A DNA stretch of 56,252 bases from Lachnospiraceae bacterium (GTDB lineage Bacteria; Bacillota; Clostridia; Lachnospirales; Lachnospiraceae). The notes beneath the pieces were generated by a model that worked only from the letters and a program-made list of their open reading frames with translations, was not told the origin of the DNA and searched no databases. A program made the translations under genes and the position numbers. Positions 8,492 to 15,986 of this stretch are shown here, piece after piece. The DNA is taken from the NCBI GenBank assembly GCA_015056975.1, contig SVFG01000006.1:1-56252 (forward strand). Direction: 5' to 3'. Position 1 is the stretch's first letter. The number at the start of each line of letters is the position of its first letter.

Positions 8492-8531
8492 TGTCCGGTG
8501 AAGGTATATTTTCACCGGACATTAAATATTT
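8492..8531 (+). terminator. Terminator after EAL gene
   Basis: TGTCCGGTGAA (8492-8502) pairs perfectly with TTCACCGGACA (8511-8521), then TTAAATATTTTT. Confidence 0.85.
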
Positions 8532-8542
8532 TTAAGAAGTAG

Positions 8543-8571
8543 TTGACAAACTCCAAATTATGGTATACACT
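8543..8571 (+). promoter_or_regulatory. Candidate sigma-A promoter of feoA
   Basis: TTGACA (8543-8548), 17-base spacer, TACACT (8566-8571); TATACA at 8564 is an alternative -10 with shorter spacing. It lies directly before the palindrome at 8581. Confidence 0.6.
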
Positions 8572-8580
8572 CTGTATGGA

Positions 8581-8596
8581 GTTAGAGATAACTAAC
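8581..8596 (+). promoter_or_regulatory. Palindromic operator candidate upstream of feoA
   Basis: GTTAG-N6-CTAAC (8581-8596) sits about ten bases after the -10 element, where a repressor could block transcription. Another GTTAG (8607-8611) follows and can pair with the CTAAC arm. The same arrangement precedes feoB at 8913. An iron-responsive DtxR/IdeR-type or Fur-type repressor is the natural guess; the motif is not the classic Fur box. Confidence 0.5.
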
Positions 8597-8643
8597 GTGA
8601 GATAGCGTTAGCGAATGTGCACAAGAATAGATAGGAGGAAGAC

Positions 8644-8856
8644 ATGAACTTATTGAATGCCAGTGTTGGAGAAGAATATATAGTAAAAGACATTGTAACA
8701 GAAGATGAAGAATTGAATTCCTTCCTTTTTTCATTGGGTTGTTACAGCGGAGAGCCCATTACCGTTATTTCTCACAAAAAGGGCGGTTGTGTGGTTTCCA
8801 TCAAAGACGCAAGATACAATATTGATAATGAATTGGCTCAGGCTATTTCAATATAA
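8644..8856 (+). CDS. feoA: Ferrous iron transport protein A (FeoA)
   Basis: A 70-residue SH3-like FeoA domain: LLNASVGEEYIVKDI at the start, the 'FLFSLGCYSGEPITVIS' core (about 28-44) and a final 'IDNELAQAISI' strand, close to the usual family ending with ALA..I. FeoA is a small cytoplasmic partner of FeoB in Fe(II) uptake. ATG 8644 has AGGAGG seven bases upstream. It is separated from feoB by about 105 bases that contain a hairpin and a second copy of the GTTAG-N6-CTAAC palindrome, so feoA and feoB may be separately tuned. Confidence 0.92.
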   Translation: MNLLNASVGEEYIVKDIVTEDEELNSFLFSLGCYSGEPITVISHKKGGCVVSIKDARYNIDNELAQAISI

Positions 8857-8859
8857 AAT

Positions 8860-8903
8860 AAAAGTGCGTAAAAGGCAGGCTGTTGCTGAAAGCGCTTTTT
8901 TAT
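8860..8903 (+). terminator. Weak terminator or attenuator between feoA and feoB
   Basis: AAAAGTGC (8860-8867) can pair with GCGCTTTT (8892-8899) with one G-T wobble, followed by TTTA. It lies just past the feoA stop codon. Confidence 0.45.
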
Positions 8904-8912
8904 TCAATAAGA

Positions 8913-8928
8913 GTTAGTTGGTACTAAC
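8913..8928 (+). promoter_or_regulatory. Palindromic operator candidate upstream of feoB
   Basis: GTTAGTTGGTACTAAC, a GTTAG-N6-CTAAC palindrome 33 bases before the feoB start, matching the arms of the site upstream of feoA. Confidence 0.5.
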
Positions 8929-8961
8929 AAAAGTTATTCGCAACAAATAGGAGGATGCATT

Positions 8962-10986
8962 ATGAGAATTGCATTAACAGGAAACCCCAATAGTGGAAAG
9001 ACCACTATGTACAATGCCTTGACCGGTAGAAACGAAAAGGTTGGAAACTGGGCCGGCGTTACCGTAGAGAGAAAAGAGAGCCCTATCAGGAAAAACTACT
9101 ATAACGGAGCGGAGGAGTTGGTTGCAGTGGATTTACCGGGTGCATATTCCATGTCTCCCTTCACTTCGGAAGAAAGCATTACAAGCGCTTATGTAAAGAA
9201 TGAAAATCCGGATGTTATTATTAACATCGTGGATGCTACCAATTTAAGTCGCAGCCTGTTCTTTACTACACAGCTTTTGGAACTTGGCATTCCGGTAGTG
9301 GTAGCATTGAATAAGAGTGATATCAACGAGAAGAAGGATACTGAGATAAACACCGGACTTTTGGAGGAAAAACTTGGCTGTCCTGTAGTGAAAACAGTGT
9401 CCAGTGCATCCGGCAACAACGGTTTGAAAGAACTTGTGGAAAAGGCGGCTGCATTGGTGGGACGCGGACAGAAGGCTACATATGTACAGGACGACATTGA
9501 TTTGCAGGATAAGGCTGCTGTAGAAGCTGCAGACAGAAAGCGTTTTGCCTTTGTAAATAAGATTGTTGGCGAAGTAGAAAAACGTAAGGTATTCACCAAG
9601 GATACCAATAAGCAGGATAAAATTGACAGTATTATTACCAGTCCCTGGTTAGGTATCCCTATATTTGCACTTATTATGTTCCTGGTATTCTACATTTCAC
9701 AGACCACCTTGGGAACCTGGATTGCAGACTGGCTGGTAGGTTGGCTCGAGACCTTCCAGGGATGGGTAGGCGGTTTGGTAGAAAGCGCAAATCCCTTCCT
9801 GGCATCTCTGTTAGTTGACGGTATTATTGGCGGTGTTATCGCAGTTATCGGTTTCCTGCCCTTGGTAATGGTAATGTACTTCCTGATTGCACTTTTGGAA
9901 GACTGCGGATATATGGCGCGTGCAACAGTTGTATTGGACCCTATCTTTAAGAGAGTTGGTCTTTCCGGTAAGTCAGTTATTCCTATGGTAATCGGTACCG
10001 GTTGTGCAATTCCCGGAGTTATGGCTTGCCGTACCATTCGTAATGAGAGGGAGCGCAGAGCAACGGCAATGCTGACACCCTTTATGCCCTGTGGAGCAAA
10101 GCTTCCTGTTATTGCACTGTTTGTAGGTGCATTCTTCCCTGATTCAGAATGGGTAAGTCCTCTGATGTATTTTGTAGGTATTTTGTTGATATTATTGGGT
10201 GCACTGCTTGTCAAGAAGCTGACAGGACATAAGTACAGAAAGTCCTTCTTTATTATCGAGCTTCCTGAGTATAAGCTGCCCAGCTTAAAGAGAGCGATAT
10301 TTTCCATGCTTTCCAGAGGTAAAGCATATATTATCAAGGCAGGTACCATCATTTTGGTATGTAACGCAGTGGTTCAGATTATGCAGACCTTCAACTGGAG
10401 TTTTCAGATTGTGGAGGAAGAAGCGGCAGATACTTCTATCCTTGCTACAATCGCGTCTCCTATTGCTGTTATCTTAATTCCTATTGTGGGTGTTGCAGCA
10501 TGGCAGCTTGCGGCAGCGGCAGTTACTGGTTTCATTGCAAAGGAAAATGTGGTTGGTACTCTGGCAGTTTGTTACGGTTTGACAAGCGTAATTGATACAG
10601 AGGAATTTGCGCTTATTGGCGACGGAAATGTGGTGGCGCAGGCAATGGCACTGACAAAGGTTGCCGCGTTGGCATACCTGATGTTCAACCTATTTACCCC
10701 TCCCTGCTTTGCGGCACTCGGGGCAATGAACTCCGAAATGCAGGATAAGAAGTGGTTCTGGGGCGGCGTGGCACTGCAGATGGGAACCGGCTATACGGTG
10801 GCGTTTTTGGTATATCAGATTGGTACATTGATTGTTAACCTGGCAGATGGAAAAGGTTTTGTGTTTGGTGCAGGCTTTGTGCCCGGATTGATTGCAGTAC
10901 TTATCATGGTGGCTATTGTAGTTGCTTTGATTATTAGAAATAATGCAAAGTTTAAGGCAGAATATGAGTTAAAGAAGGCTGCATAG
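8962..10986 (+). CDS. feoB: Ferrous iron transporter FeoB
   Basis: A 674-residue FeoB. The cytosolic G domain is at the N-terminus: P-loop GNPNSGKTT (7-15), DLPGAYS (G3), NKSD (G4) and a G5-like SSASG region; a GDI-like helical linker follows to about residue 220. The rest contains the Gate and core membrane helices, with conserved 'GTGCAIPGVMACRT' and 'PFMPCGAKLPV' Gate segments that carry the cysteines linked to Fe(II) passage, repeated in the C-terminal half by 'LFTPPCFAALGA'. It moves Fe(II) across the cytoplasmic membrane. ATG 8962 has AGGAGG upstream. It is followed by the small cysteine-rich partner gene. Length is typical for Clostridia. Confidence 0.95.
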   Translation: MRIALTGNPNSGKTTMYNALTGRNEKVGNWAGVTVERKESPIRKNYYNGAEELVAVDLPGAYSMSPFTSEESITSAYVKNENPDVIINIVDATNLSRSLFFTTQLLELGIPVVVALNKSDINEKKDTEINTGLLEEKLGCPVVKTVSSASGNNGLKELVEKAAALVGRGQKATYVQDDIDLQDKAAVEAADRKRFAFVNKIVGEVEKRKVFTKDTNKQDKIDSIITSPWLGIPIFALIMFLVFYISQTTLGTWIADWLVGWLETFQGWVGGLVESANPFLASLLVDGIIGGVIAVIGFLPLVMVMYFLIALLEDCGYMARATVVLDPIFKRVGLSGKSVIPMVIGTGCAIPGVMACRTIRNERERRATAMLTPFMPCGAKLPVIALFVGAFFPDSEWVSPLMYFVGILLILLGALLVKKLTGHKYRKSFFIIELPEYKLPSLKRAIFSMLSRGKAYIIKAGTIILVCNAVVQIMQTFNWSFQIVEEEAADTSILATIASPIAVILIPIVGVAAWQLAAAAVTGFIAKENVVGTLAVCYGLTSVIDTEEFALIGDGNVVAQAMALTKVAALAYLMFNLFTPPCFAALGAMNSEMQDKKWFWGGVALQMGTGYTVAFLVYQIGTLIVNLADGKGFVFGAGFVPGLIAVLIMVAIVVALIIRNNAKFKAEYELKKAA

Positions 10987-11028
10987 TAAAGACAGTTGGC
11001 ATTAAGTGCCTGCAGAATGGAGATTGTT

Positions 11029-11205
11029 ATGGAAGATTTCATAATTATAGCCGTGTTGCTGCTTGTGATTGGCGCAGCAGTAATTTATATCATCAGAGCA
11101 AAGAAGCGTGGTGTCAAGTGCATCGGTTGTCCGGCGGCAGGGAACTGCGCAGGAAAGTGCGGTGAGCAGGCAGAATGCAGCTGTGGTTGTAAAGGTGATA
11201 AATAG
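11029..11205 (+). CDS. FeoB-associated Cys-rich membrane protein
   Basis: A 58-residue protein with one N-terminal membrane helix (about 5-23) and a cytosolic or outer tail with seven cysteines at 31, 34, 40, 44, 50, 52 and 54. This matches the FeoB-associated Cys-rich membrane protein family of Firmicutes, which is encoded next to feoB and thought to act as a partner, perhaps a metal carrier or FeoC-like factor. The start at 11029 has GGAG at good spacing; an upstream TTG at 10996 is less likely. It is 42 bases after feoB and before a strong terminator, closing the feo unit. Confidence 0.88.
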   Translation: MEDFIIIAVLLLVIGAAVIYIIRAKKRGVKCIGCPAAGNCAGKCGEQAECSCGCKGDK

Positions 11206-11225
11206 AGAAGTTTGATAGAACATAG

Positions 11226-11264
11226 AAAAGGAACTTGTGCTTAATGCGCAGGTTCCTTTTGCGT
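11226..11264 (+). terminator. Terminator of the feo unit
   Basis: AAAAGGAAC (11226-11234) pairs with GTTCCTTTT (11252-11260), with further partial pairing inside. Because the arm ends are A-rich on one side and T-rich on the other, it could also terminate the convergent XRE gene. Confidence 0.8.
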
Positions 11265-11270
11265 TATGGT

Positions 11271-11612
11271 TTATTTTATGCTGGAGTCCAACAGCCCTTG
11301 AGCATAGGCTAAGAGGCGCGTCTTGTTAACGGTTCCCAGTTTCTTATGAATATTTATGATAAGTGCCTGTTGTGCAGCTTCGTCGGGATTAATATTGGAA
11401 CTGTCTGCATAATACCGCACATTGCTCAGACCCATAATATAGTCCATGCTGGAATCGAAAAGGTCAGCCATTTTCATGAGAGAAGCAACACTTGGATGGT
11501 GGCGGTCATGTTCATAAGCACTGATGGTCTCCTGGGTAACATTGAGCTCAATACTAAGCTGCAATTGGGTAATTTTCTTTTCTTGTCGTAATTCACGGAT
11601 TCTGTTTGGCAT
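11271..11612 (-). CDS. XRE family transcriptional regulator
   Basis: A 113-residue protein with an N-terminal Cro/C1-type helix-turn-helix (about residues 4-60): RIRELRQEKKITQLQLSI, then NVTQETISAYEHDRHHPS as the recognition helix region, and LMKMADLFDSSMDYIMGLS as the last helix. The C-terminal 45 residues are helical and may dimerise. It is divergent to the CHAP-domain gene. The 198-base gap between them holds a 22-bp palindrome and three direct repeats, so autoregulation and control of the neighbouring cell-wall gene are likely, though not proven. The start ATG 11612 has a weak GGAG-like site upstream on the minus strand. Confidence 0.9.
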   Translation of the reverse strand: MPNRIRELRQEKKITQLQLSIELNVTQETISAYEHDRHHPSVASLMKMADLFDSSMDYIMGLSNVRYYADSSNINPDEAAQQALIINIHKKLGTVNKTRLLAYAQGLLDSSIK

Positions 11613-11638
11613 TTTATCTCCTATATGTAAATTATATT

Positions 11639-11660
11639 TAGTACTGTAATTATTGTACTA
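11639..11660. promoter_or_regulatory. Palindromic operator candidate at the XRE promoter
   Basis: TAGTAC-N2-TAATTA-N2-GTACTA, symmetric at 18 of 22 positions, located 26 bases upstream of the XRE start codon. Typical of an autoregulatory dimer site. Confidence 0.55.
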
Positions 11661-11672
11661 GAGTAAGTTAAC

Positions 11673-11722
11673 ACAAATATAGGAAGAACCAATACAAATA
11701 TAGTAAATAATTATAAATATAG
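11673..11722. repeat. Three direct repeats AYAAATATAG in the divergent promoter region
   Basis: ACAAATATAG at 11673-11682 and 11694-11703, and ATAAATATAG at 11713-11722. Starts are 21 and 19 bases apart, close to two helical turns, so three protein units could sit on one face of the DNA. The region is AT-rich, which raises the chance of coincidence. Confidence 0.45.
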
Positions 11723-11810
11723 TTGAAAAACATATAAATATTTGTTAAACTTATACTATATTTCAGAAAGAAGAGTATCGAATTTAAAAATGTAAAGGAG
11801 ATAAAGGGTT

Positions 11811-14207
11811 ATGAGAAGGAAAAGTTTCAAATTTTTAAGTGGACTTTTGATTAAGACAAGGGTGAAAGTTTTAAAAACGTCCGCAAGAGTATTGTTGCTG
11901 TTTGGATGTATGTTTTTTTCAATTTTAATCAAAGTGGATGCGTCAGATTATACCAAGAGATGTACCCCGCCTGATTACAATAGTACATATTATTCAAGTA
12001 ATAATGGATATAATGGCTATTCAATGCCTAATTGTACCGCATATGTATATGGAAGATTATATGAATTGGCAGGTTCTAAACCCAGAATGTCTCATAATAA
12101 TGCTGATAAGATTTATTCATACAATAAGGATAATAGCATTTATTCGTATAGTTCAGACCAGTATAGTCCAGCACTGGGAGCTATTGTATGTTATAAAACA
12201 AGCGGAGTGGGACATGTTCAGATTGTTGAAGAAATTGGCGAAGATGCTGGTGGAAAATTCATATGCGTTTCAGAGTCTAATTATAGTGCAAGGAATGCAG
12301 GAAAAGAGTGGAAAGGTTTTAACTACATAAAGATATATTTGAGTGATTTGGACGGCTATACTTCATCAAGTGGAAATCATGCGATACGAATTAAATATCT
12401 GGAGGACAATGATGGTTATTCAGAACCAGCAAATTCAGATGGAAATTATGCTATATATGCGACATTCCAAGGATATGTTTATGCTTATGGCGGTGCCTCC
12501 GTAGATACGGGTACAAGTGAAGAACAATCAATTTTTACAAGTGCTTATGTAGAGGATGTAACATTATCAGATGCTACAATGGGTGTCAGATTAAATAGTA
12601 CGTATTATGTAACTAAAGGAGGGTTGTACTTCGGTACTGATCCTGCAAATTTGACGAAGTTATCAGTAGATGAAAATGGGAATGCAAAAAAGATATATTA
12701 TAACGCAAATAAATGGATTGGAAAATTGCAGTCAAATACAACGTATTATTTTAAGGCGTTTGCTACAGTTAATGGCGTAGAATATGTTACTGATTTGCAG
12801 TCTTTTAAGACAGCAAATTTATATACTGAAGCATATGTGAAAGATATTACAGAAATCAATGCAGTTATAAAAGCAACATTAAATGAGACTTATTATTTAA
12901 GCACGGCAGGAGTGTATTTTGGTACGGATGTTTCTAATCTGCAGAAAATCACAGAGACTGCAAATTGTAATGCAAAGTGGCTTACCTATGATGCAAATAA
13001 GTGGATCGGGGCATTACAACCGGGGACAACTTATTACTATCAGGTGTATGTAGTAATAGATGGGGTAGAGCACAAATCGGATATGATGCAGTTTACTACA
13101 GCAGACACGACAGCACCAACTGTTAGTTCTGTGGAAATAATTGATGCAGACGCAACCGGTTATACTATTCGTTGTAGAGCCAGTGATAATGGTTGGATGT
13201 CAAGAGTGTGTTTCCCTACGTGGACCGCTTTTAATGGACAGGACGATTTGATTGGAGATTGGTATAATCAAGCGGCTGTCGTTTCGCCGGATGCCCATGG
13301 TTACTATAATTTCAGAGTGAATATTTCTGACCATAATTATGAGTCTGGCATTTATACCACACATATATACGCTTATGATTCTGTAGGAAATCATTCTGAG
13401 GTTATTGATGTAAGCAGTTCAATTTATCCTTTACAGGAAATTTCATTATCATCAACGAATAAGTCAGTAGAGATTGGAGCGCAGTTTGAGCTATCTGTTA
13501 CATATACTCCTGAAAACACTACAGAAAATAAGGATGTAGTATGGTCATCATCTGATAGTAGTGTGGCAAAGGTTGATAATGGTAAGGTAAGTGCATTAAA
13601 GCCCGGAACAGCAACAATAACTGCAACTGTTGCAGGGAAGCAGGCTGAATGCATTGTGACGGTCGCGTTGGCAGCAACACCTACACCGGTGCAGAATGGA
13701 TGGTTGAAGGAAAGTAGTACTTCCTACTGGTATGAAAATGGCTTGCGTCAGGGTACTTATGATGATCCAAAAGGAGTATTGGGAGATGGAACCGTAAGAG
13801 GTCGTGAGATTTACGATCCTATTAGTGATGGATGGTATTGGTTGGATGCTGTATATAACGGAGCCAAGGCAATAAATAAGGAAGTATGGATGCCATATAT
13901 TTATCAAAATGAAGCAGATTGGGATGAGGCAGAAATTGCAGCAAATGCAGCAAACAGCGGTGATATGGCAGAGCAGGTTATCCGTGAAATTAAGAACAGA
14001 AGCGGAAAATGGGTACGATACGATGCCAATGGAAAGATGTATAAGGGTTGGTATACTGTAGAAGGAGCAGATGCCGTGATTTATCCGAATCAGGTAGGTA
14101 ATACATATTATTATGATCCTAAGACCGGTTTGATGGCAAAAGGGAAAGTGAACATAGATGGGGTAACATATCATTTTGATGAAACTACAGGTGTGTTGAA
14201 GAAGTAA
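11811..14207 (+). CDS. Secreted CHAP-domain protein with Fn3-like, Big2 and cell-wall repeats
   Basis: A 798-residue exported protein. An N-terminal hydrophobic segment (about 25-44) follows many Lys/Arg, as in a long signal peptide or anchor. A CHAP amidase/peptidase domain follows (about 65-190) with likely catalytic Cys75 in MPNCTAYVYG and His135 in GVGHVQIVE. Next are two homologous Fn3-like repeats of about 95 residues (both contain 'NKWIG.LQ..TTYY'), a GBS Bsp-like repeat (about 440-540), a bacterial Ig-like Big2 domain (about 545-622), and a C-terminal region with 'WYENG', 'WYWLDA', 'KGWYTVEG' repeats like choline-binding modules. It probably cleaves peptidoglycan cross-bridges or amide bonds outside the cell. 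ATG has AAGGAG upstream. Divergent XRE gene may control it. Confidence 0.85.
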   Translation: MRRKSFKFLSGLLIKTRVKVLKTSARVLLLFGCMFFSILIKVDASDYTKRCTPPDYNSTYYSSNNGYNGYSMPNCTAYVYGRLYELAGSKPRMSHNNADKIYSYNKDNSIYSYSSDQYSPALGAIVCYKTSGVGHVQIVEEIGEDAGGKFICVSESNYSARNAGKEWKGFNYIKIYLSDLDGYTSSSGNHAIRIKYLEDNDGYSEPANSDGNYAIYATFQGYVYAYGGASVDTGTSEEQSIFTSAYVEDVTLSDATMGVRLNSTYYVTKGGLYFGTDPANLTKLSVDENGNAKKIYYNANKWIGKLQSNTTYYFKAFATVNGVEYVTDLQSFKTANLYTEAYVKDITEINAVIKATLNETYYLSTAGVYFGTDVSNLQKITETANCNAKWLTYDANKWIGALQPGTTYYYQVYVVIDGVEHKSDMMQFTTADTTAPTVSSVEIIDADATGYTIRCRASDNGWMSRVCFPTWTAFNGQDDLIGDWYNQAAVVSPDAHGYYNFRVNISDHNYESGIYTTHIYAYDSVGNHSEVIDVSSSIYPLQEISLSSTNKSVEIGAQFELSVTYTPENTTENKDVVWSSSDSSVAKVDNGKVSALKPGTATITATVAGKQAECIVTVALAATPTPVQNGWLKESSTSYWYENGLRQGTYDDPKGVLGDGTVRGREIYDPISDGWYWLDAVYNGAKAINKEVWMPYIYQNEADWDEAEIAANAANSGDMAEQVIREIKNRSGKWVRYDANGKMYKGWYTVEGADAVIYPNQVGNTYYYDPKTGLMAKGKVNIDGVTYHFDETTGVLKK

Positions 14208-14279
14208 AAGTGCTCTTAGAGTGTTCTAAAATAGCAATAATGTACATTGTGTGTAATTCAAGAGAGCTTTTTAGTTTGA
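14208..14279 (+). terminator. Possible terminator after the CHAP gene
   Basis: AAAAGTGCTCTTAG just after the stop can pair imperfectly with CAAGAGAGCTTTTT at 14258-14271, leaving a large loop; a T-run follows the right arm. Confidence 0.45.
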
Positions 14280-14332
14280 TGATATGAGTTAATTATAGGT
14301 TCTATATGAGGGACCAATTCAAAGTCAATTAT

Positions 14333-14390
14333 AGAGGGTGTCCCAAAACTATGATTTATTAAACTATAGGGATGGGCATCCTCTCTTTAC
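14333..14390. other. Imperfect hairpin upstream of zinc-ribbon operon
   Basis: AGAGGGTGTCCC (14333-14344) pairs with GGGCATCCTCT (14374-14384) with one wobble and a bulge. It could be a terminator remnant, a leader structure or an old IS end. The rest of 14280-14462 shows nothing else I can name. Confidence 0.35.
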
Positions 14391-14462
14391 TTGTCAAAAT
14401 GTGTTTTCTTGAATGTCAGTTGATGTGACAGATATAAGAGAGGAAATTATAGAAGAGAAAGG

Positions 14463-14876
14463 ATGGAAAGTAATATGGGAGCAGTAGGAGAAAACAGATA
14501 CGAATATAATTTAGACATGAATTTGAAAAGTGCATATGAGCAATTGGGGAAAATTTATTATGAAAATAATAAAGACGGAAATGTTGAAGAGGTTTATAGG
14601 GAAGCTTTTGAACATATTAACTCCTTGTACGAAGAGAAACAAAAAATAGAAATAAAAATGTTGGCAAGGATGGGAAAGAGGAAGTGCGAGCATTGTTTGA
14701 GCATTGTAACTATTGAAAGTAGGTTTTGCAACATGTGTGGCGGTGTGTTAGCGGAACTGCCTAATGATCTTGTTGAGAAGAAGGTGGAATCACTTCCGAG
14801 AACTTGTATGCAGTGTGGCGCTGTATTAGATGAGGAGGCAGTCTTCTGTGCAACTTGCGGATGTAAGTGCGGATGA
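14463..14876 (+). CDS. Soluble double zinc-ribbon protein
   Basis: A 137-residue protein without signal peptide or membrane helix. The first about 70 residues look like a helical, coiled-coil-prone segment. Two zinc ribbons follow: Cys75/78/89/92 and Cys115/118/129/132, both CxxC-x10-CxxC. It opens a tight co-directional run of six genes; four of the others carry the same kind of zinc ribbon at the N-terminus before a membrane helix. It may be the cytosolic partner that joins these membrane proteins, but this is inference. ATG 14463 has AGAAAGG upstream; ATG 14475 is an alternative. Strongly AT-rich like its neighbours. Confidence 0.8.
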   Translation: MESNMGAVGENRYEYNLDMNLKSAYEQLGKIYYENNKDGNVEEVYREAFEHINSLYEEKQKIEIKMLARMGKRKCEHCLSIVTIESRFCNMCGGVLAELPNDLVEKKVESLPRTCMQCGAVLDEEAVFCATCGCKCG

Positions 14877-14913
14877 TAATAAAGGAGTTATATTAGGTAA
14901 TAGGAGGAAGTTT

Positions 14914-15942
14914 ATGTTTTGTCATAATTGCGGTGCGAAGTTAGCTGATACATCAAAGTTTTGTATAAAGTGTGGTACTAATTTGCAGGAAGAAATTCAA
15001 GTTAGTGAAACGGTTGAAGTTAAGCCAATTGATAAAAAGAAATTCATTGTTCCGTTAAGCGTAGTCGTGGGGTTATGCTTAGTGATACTTATATTTGTGA
15101 AGATAATGAATATGCCTGATAGAAGTTTTAATACTGAGACGTTAGCTGATGATGTAGTCTTTGTATTTAAAGATGAGGAACTAAAAAAGGATGTTGAAGA
15201 ATATTTAGGAATTGACAAAGAAGTATACACTTATGGAGATGTAAAGGATGTAAAAAAGCTCATATTGGATGATTGGCAAGGTTATGATGATATTTCTGCA
15301 TTGAGATACTTTAAAGCTTTAGAAGAATTGGAATTCTGCGGAAGTGATAACTTAAACGAGATTAGTGTTTTAAAGGAACTTGAAAATTTACGTTCATTAA
15401 GAATAATGAAGGGTGATGCAATAACAGATTTAAGTCCATTATCCAATTTGAAAAAGATAGAATACTTGCAAATATGTAGTTGTAACAATCTGGAAGATAT
15501 TAGTCCATTAGGCGAATTGACTACTTTGAAAGAATTAGAAATTTCTTATGGCGCAATGTATCATGTTTGGGATGATAAAACTATACATGAAGTACATGAG
15601 GTTAGTGATATTAGTGCTGTAAGCAAGCTTACTGGATTAGAAACTCTCAAATTATATAATTTTAAAAAGCTAAAAGATATTGAACCGCTTAGAACGCTTA
15701 AAAATTTACAGGTATTAGAAATTAAGAATAGTAATCTGATAGATAATATTGACGCAATTGGAGACCTCACTAATTTGCGTGAATTGATTATTTGCAGTAG
15801 TAATCTTTCTGATATTACGCCTTTGGAGAGATTGGCTAATTTGCAGAAATTAGAGTTAAAAGAGAATGATGCATACGACTTTTTTACAATCTTTGAATTG
15901 TTACCGGATATAGATATACAGAACATAATATTATACAGATGA
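14914..15942 (+). CDS. Zinc-ribbon membrane protein with leucine-rich repeats
   Basis: A 342-residue protein: zinc ribbon with Cys3/6/17/20, one membrane helix at about 44-65, then an outer region that begins with a helical cap (about 80-125) and continues with about nine leucine-rich repeats of the 22-residue SDS22/internalin kind ('LSPLSNLKKIEYLQI', 'ISPLGELTTLKELEI', 'IEPLRTLKNLQVLEI'). The basic residues just before the helix favour a cytosolic zinc ribbon and an outer LRR domain. LRRs of this kind bind proteins. ATG 14914 is preceded by TAGGAGG at ideal spacing; the longer reading frame upstream is out of register with any RBS. Function unknown; 37 bases separate it from the gene before. 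Confidence 0.85.
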   Translation: MFCHNCGAKLADTSKFCIKCGTNLQEEIQVSETVEVKPIDKKKFIVPLSVVVGLCLVILIFVKIMNMPDRSFNTETLADDVVFVFKDEELKKDVEEYLGIDKEVYTYGDVKDVKKLILDDWQGYDDISALRYFKALEELEFCGSDNLNEISVLKELENLRSLRIMKGDAITDLSPLSNLKKIEYLQICSCNNLEDISPLGELTTLKELEISYGAMYHVWDDKTIHEVHEVSDISAVSKLTGLETLKLYNFKKLKDIEPLRTLKNLQVLEIKNSNLIDNIDAIGDLTNLRELIICSSNLSDITPLERLANLQKLELKENDAYDFFTIFELLPDIDIQNIILYR

Positions 15943-15986
15943 TATTAAGCTATTAAATGGATCTGAATGTATTGAGGAGGGATAGT

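Noticed and set aside
14320..14400. IS element end (GGGTGTCCCAAAA motif with inverted copy)
   Set aside because: The sequence recalls IS termini, but there is no transposase gene and the inverted copy is only partial. Kept as a hairpin of unknown role.
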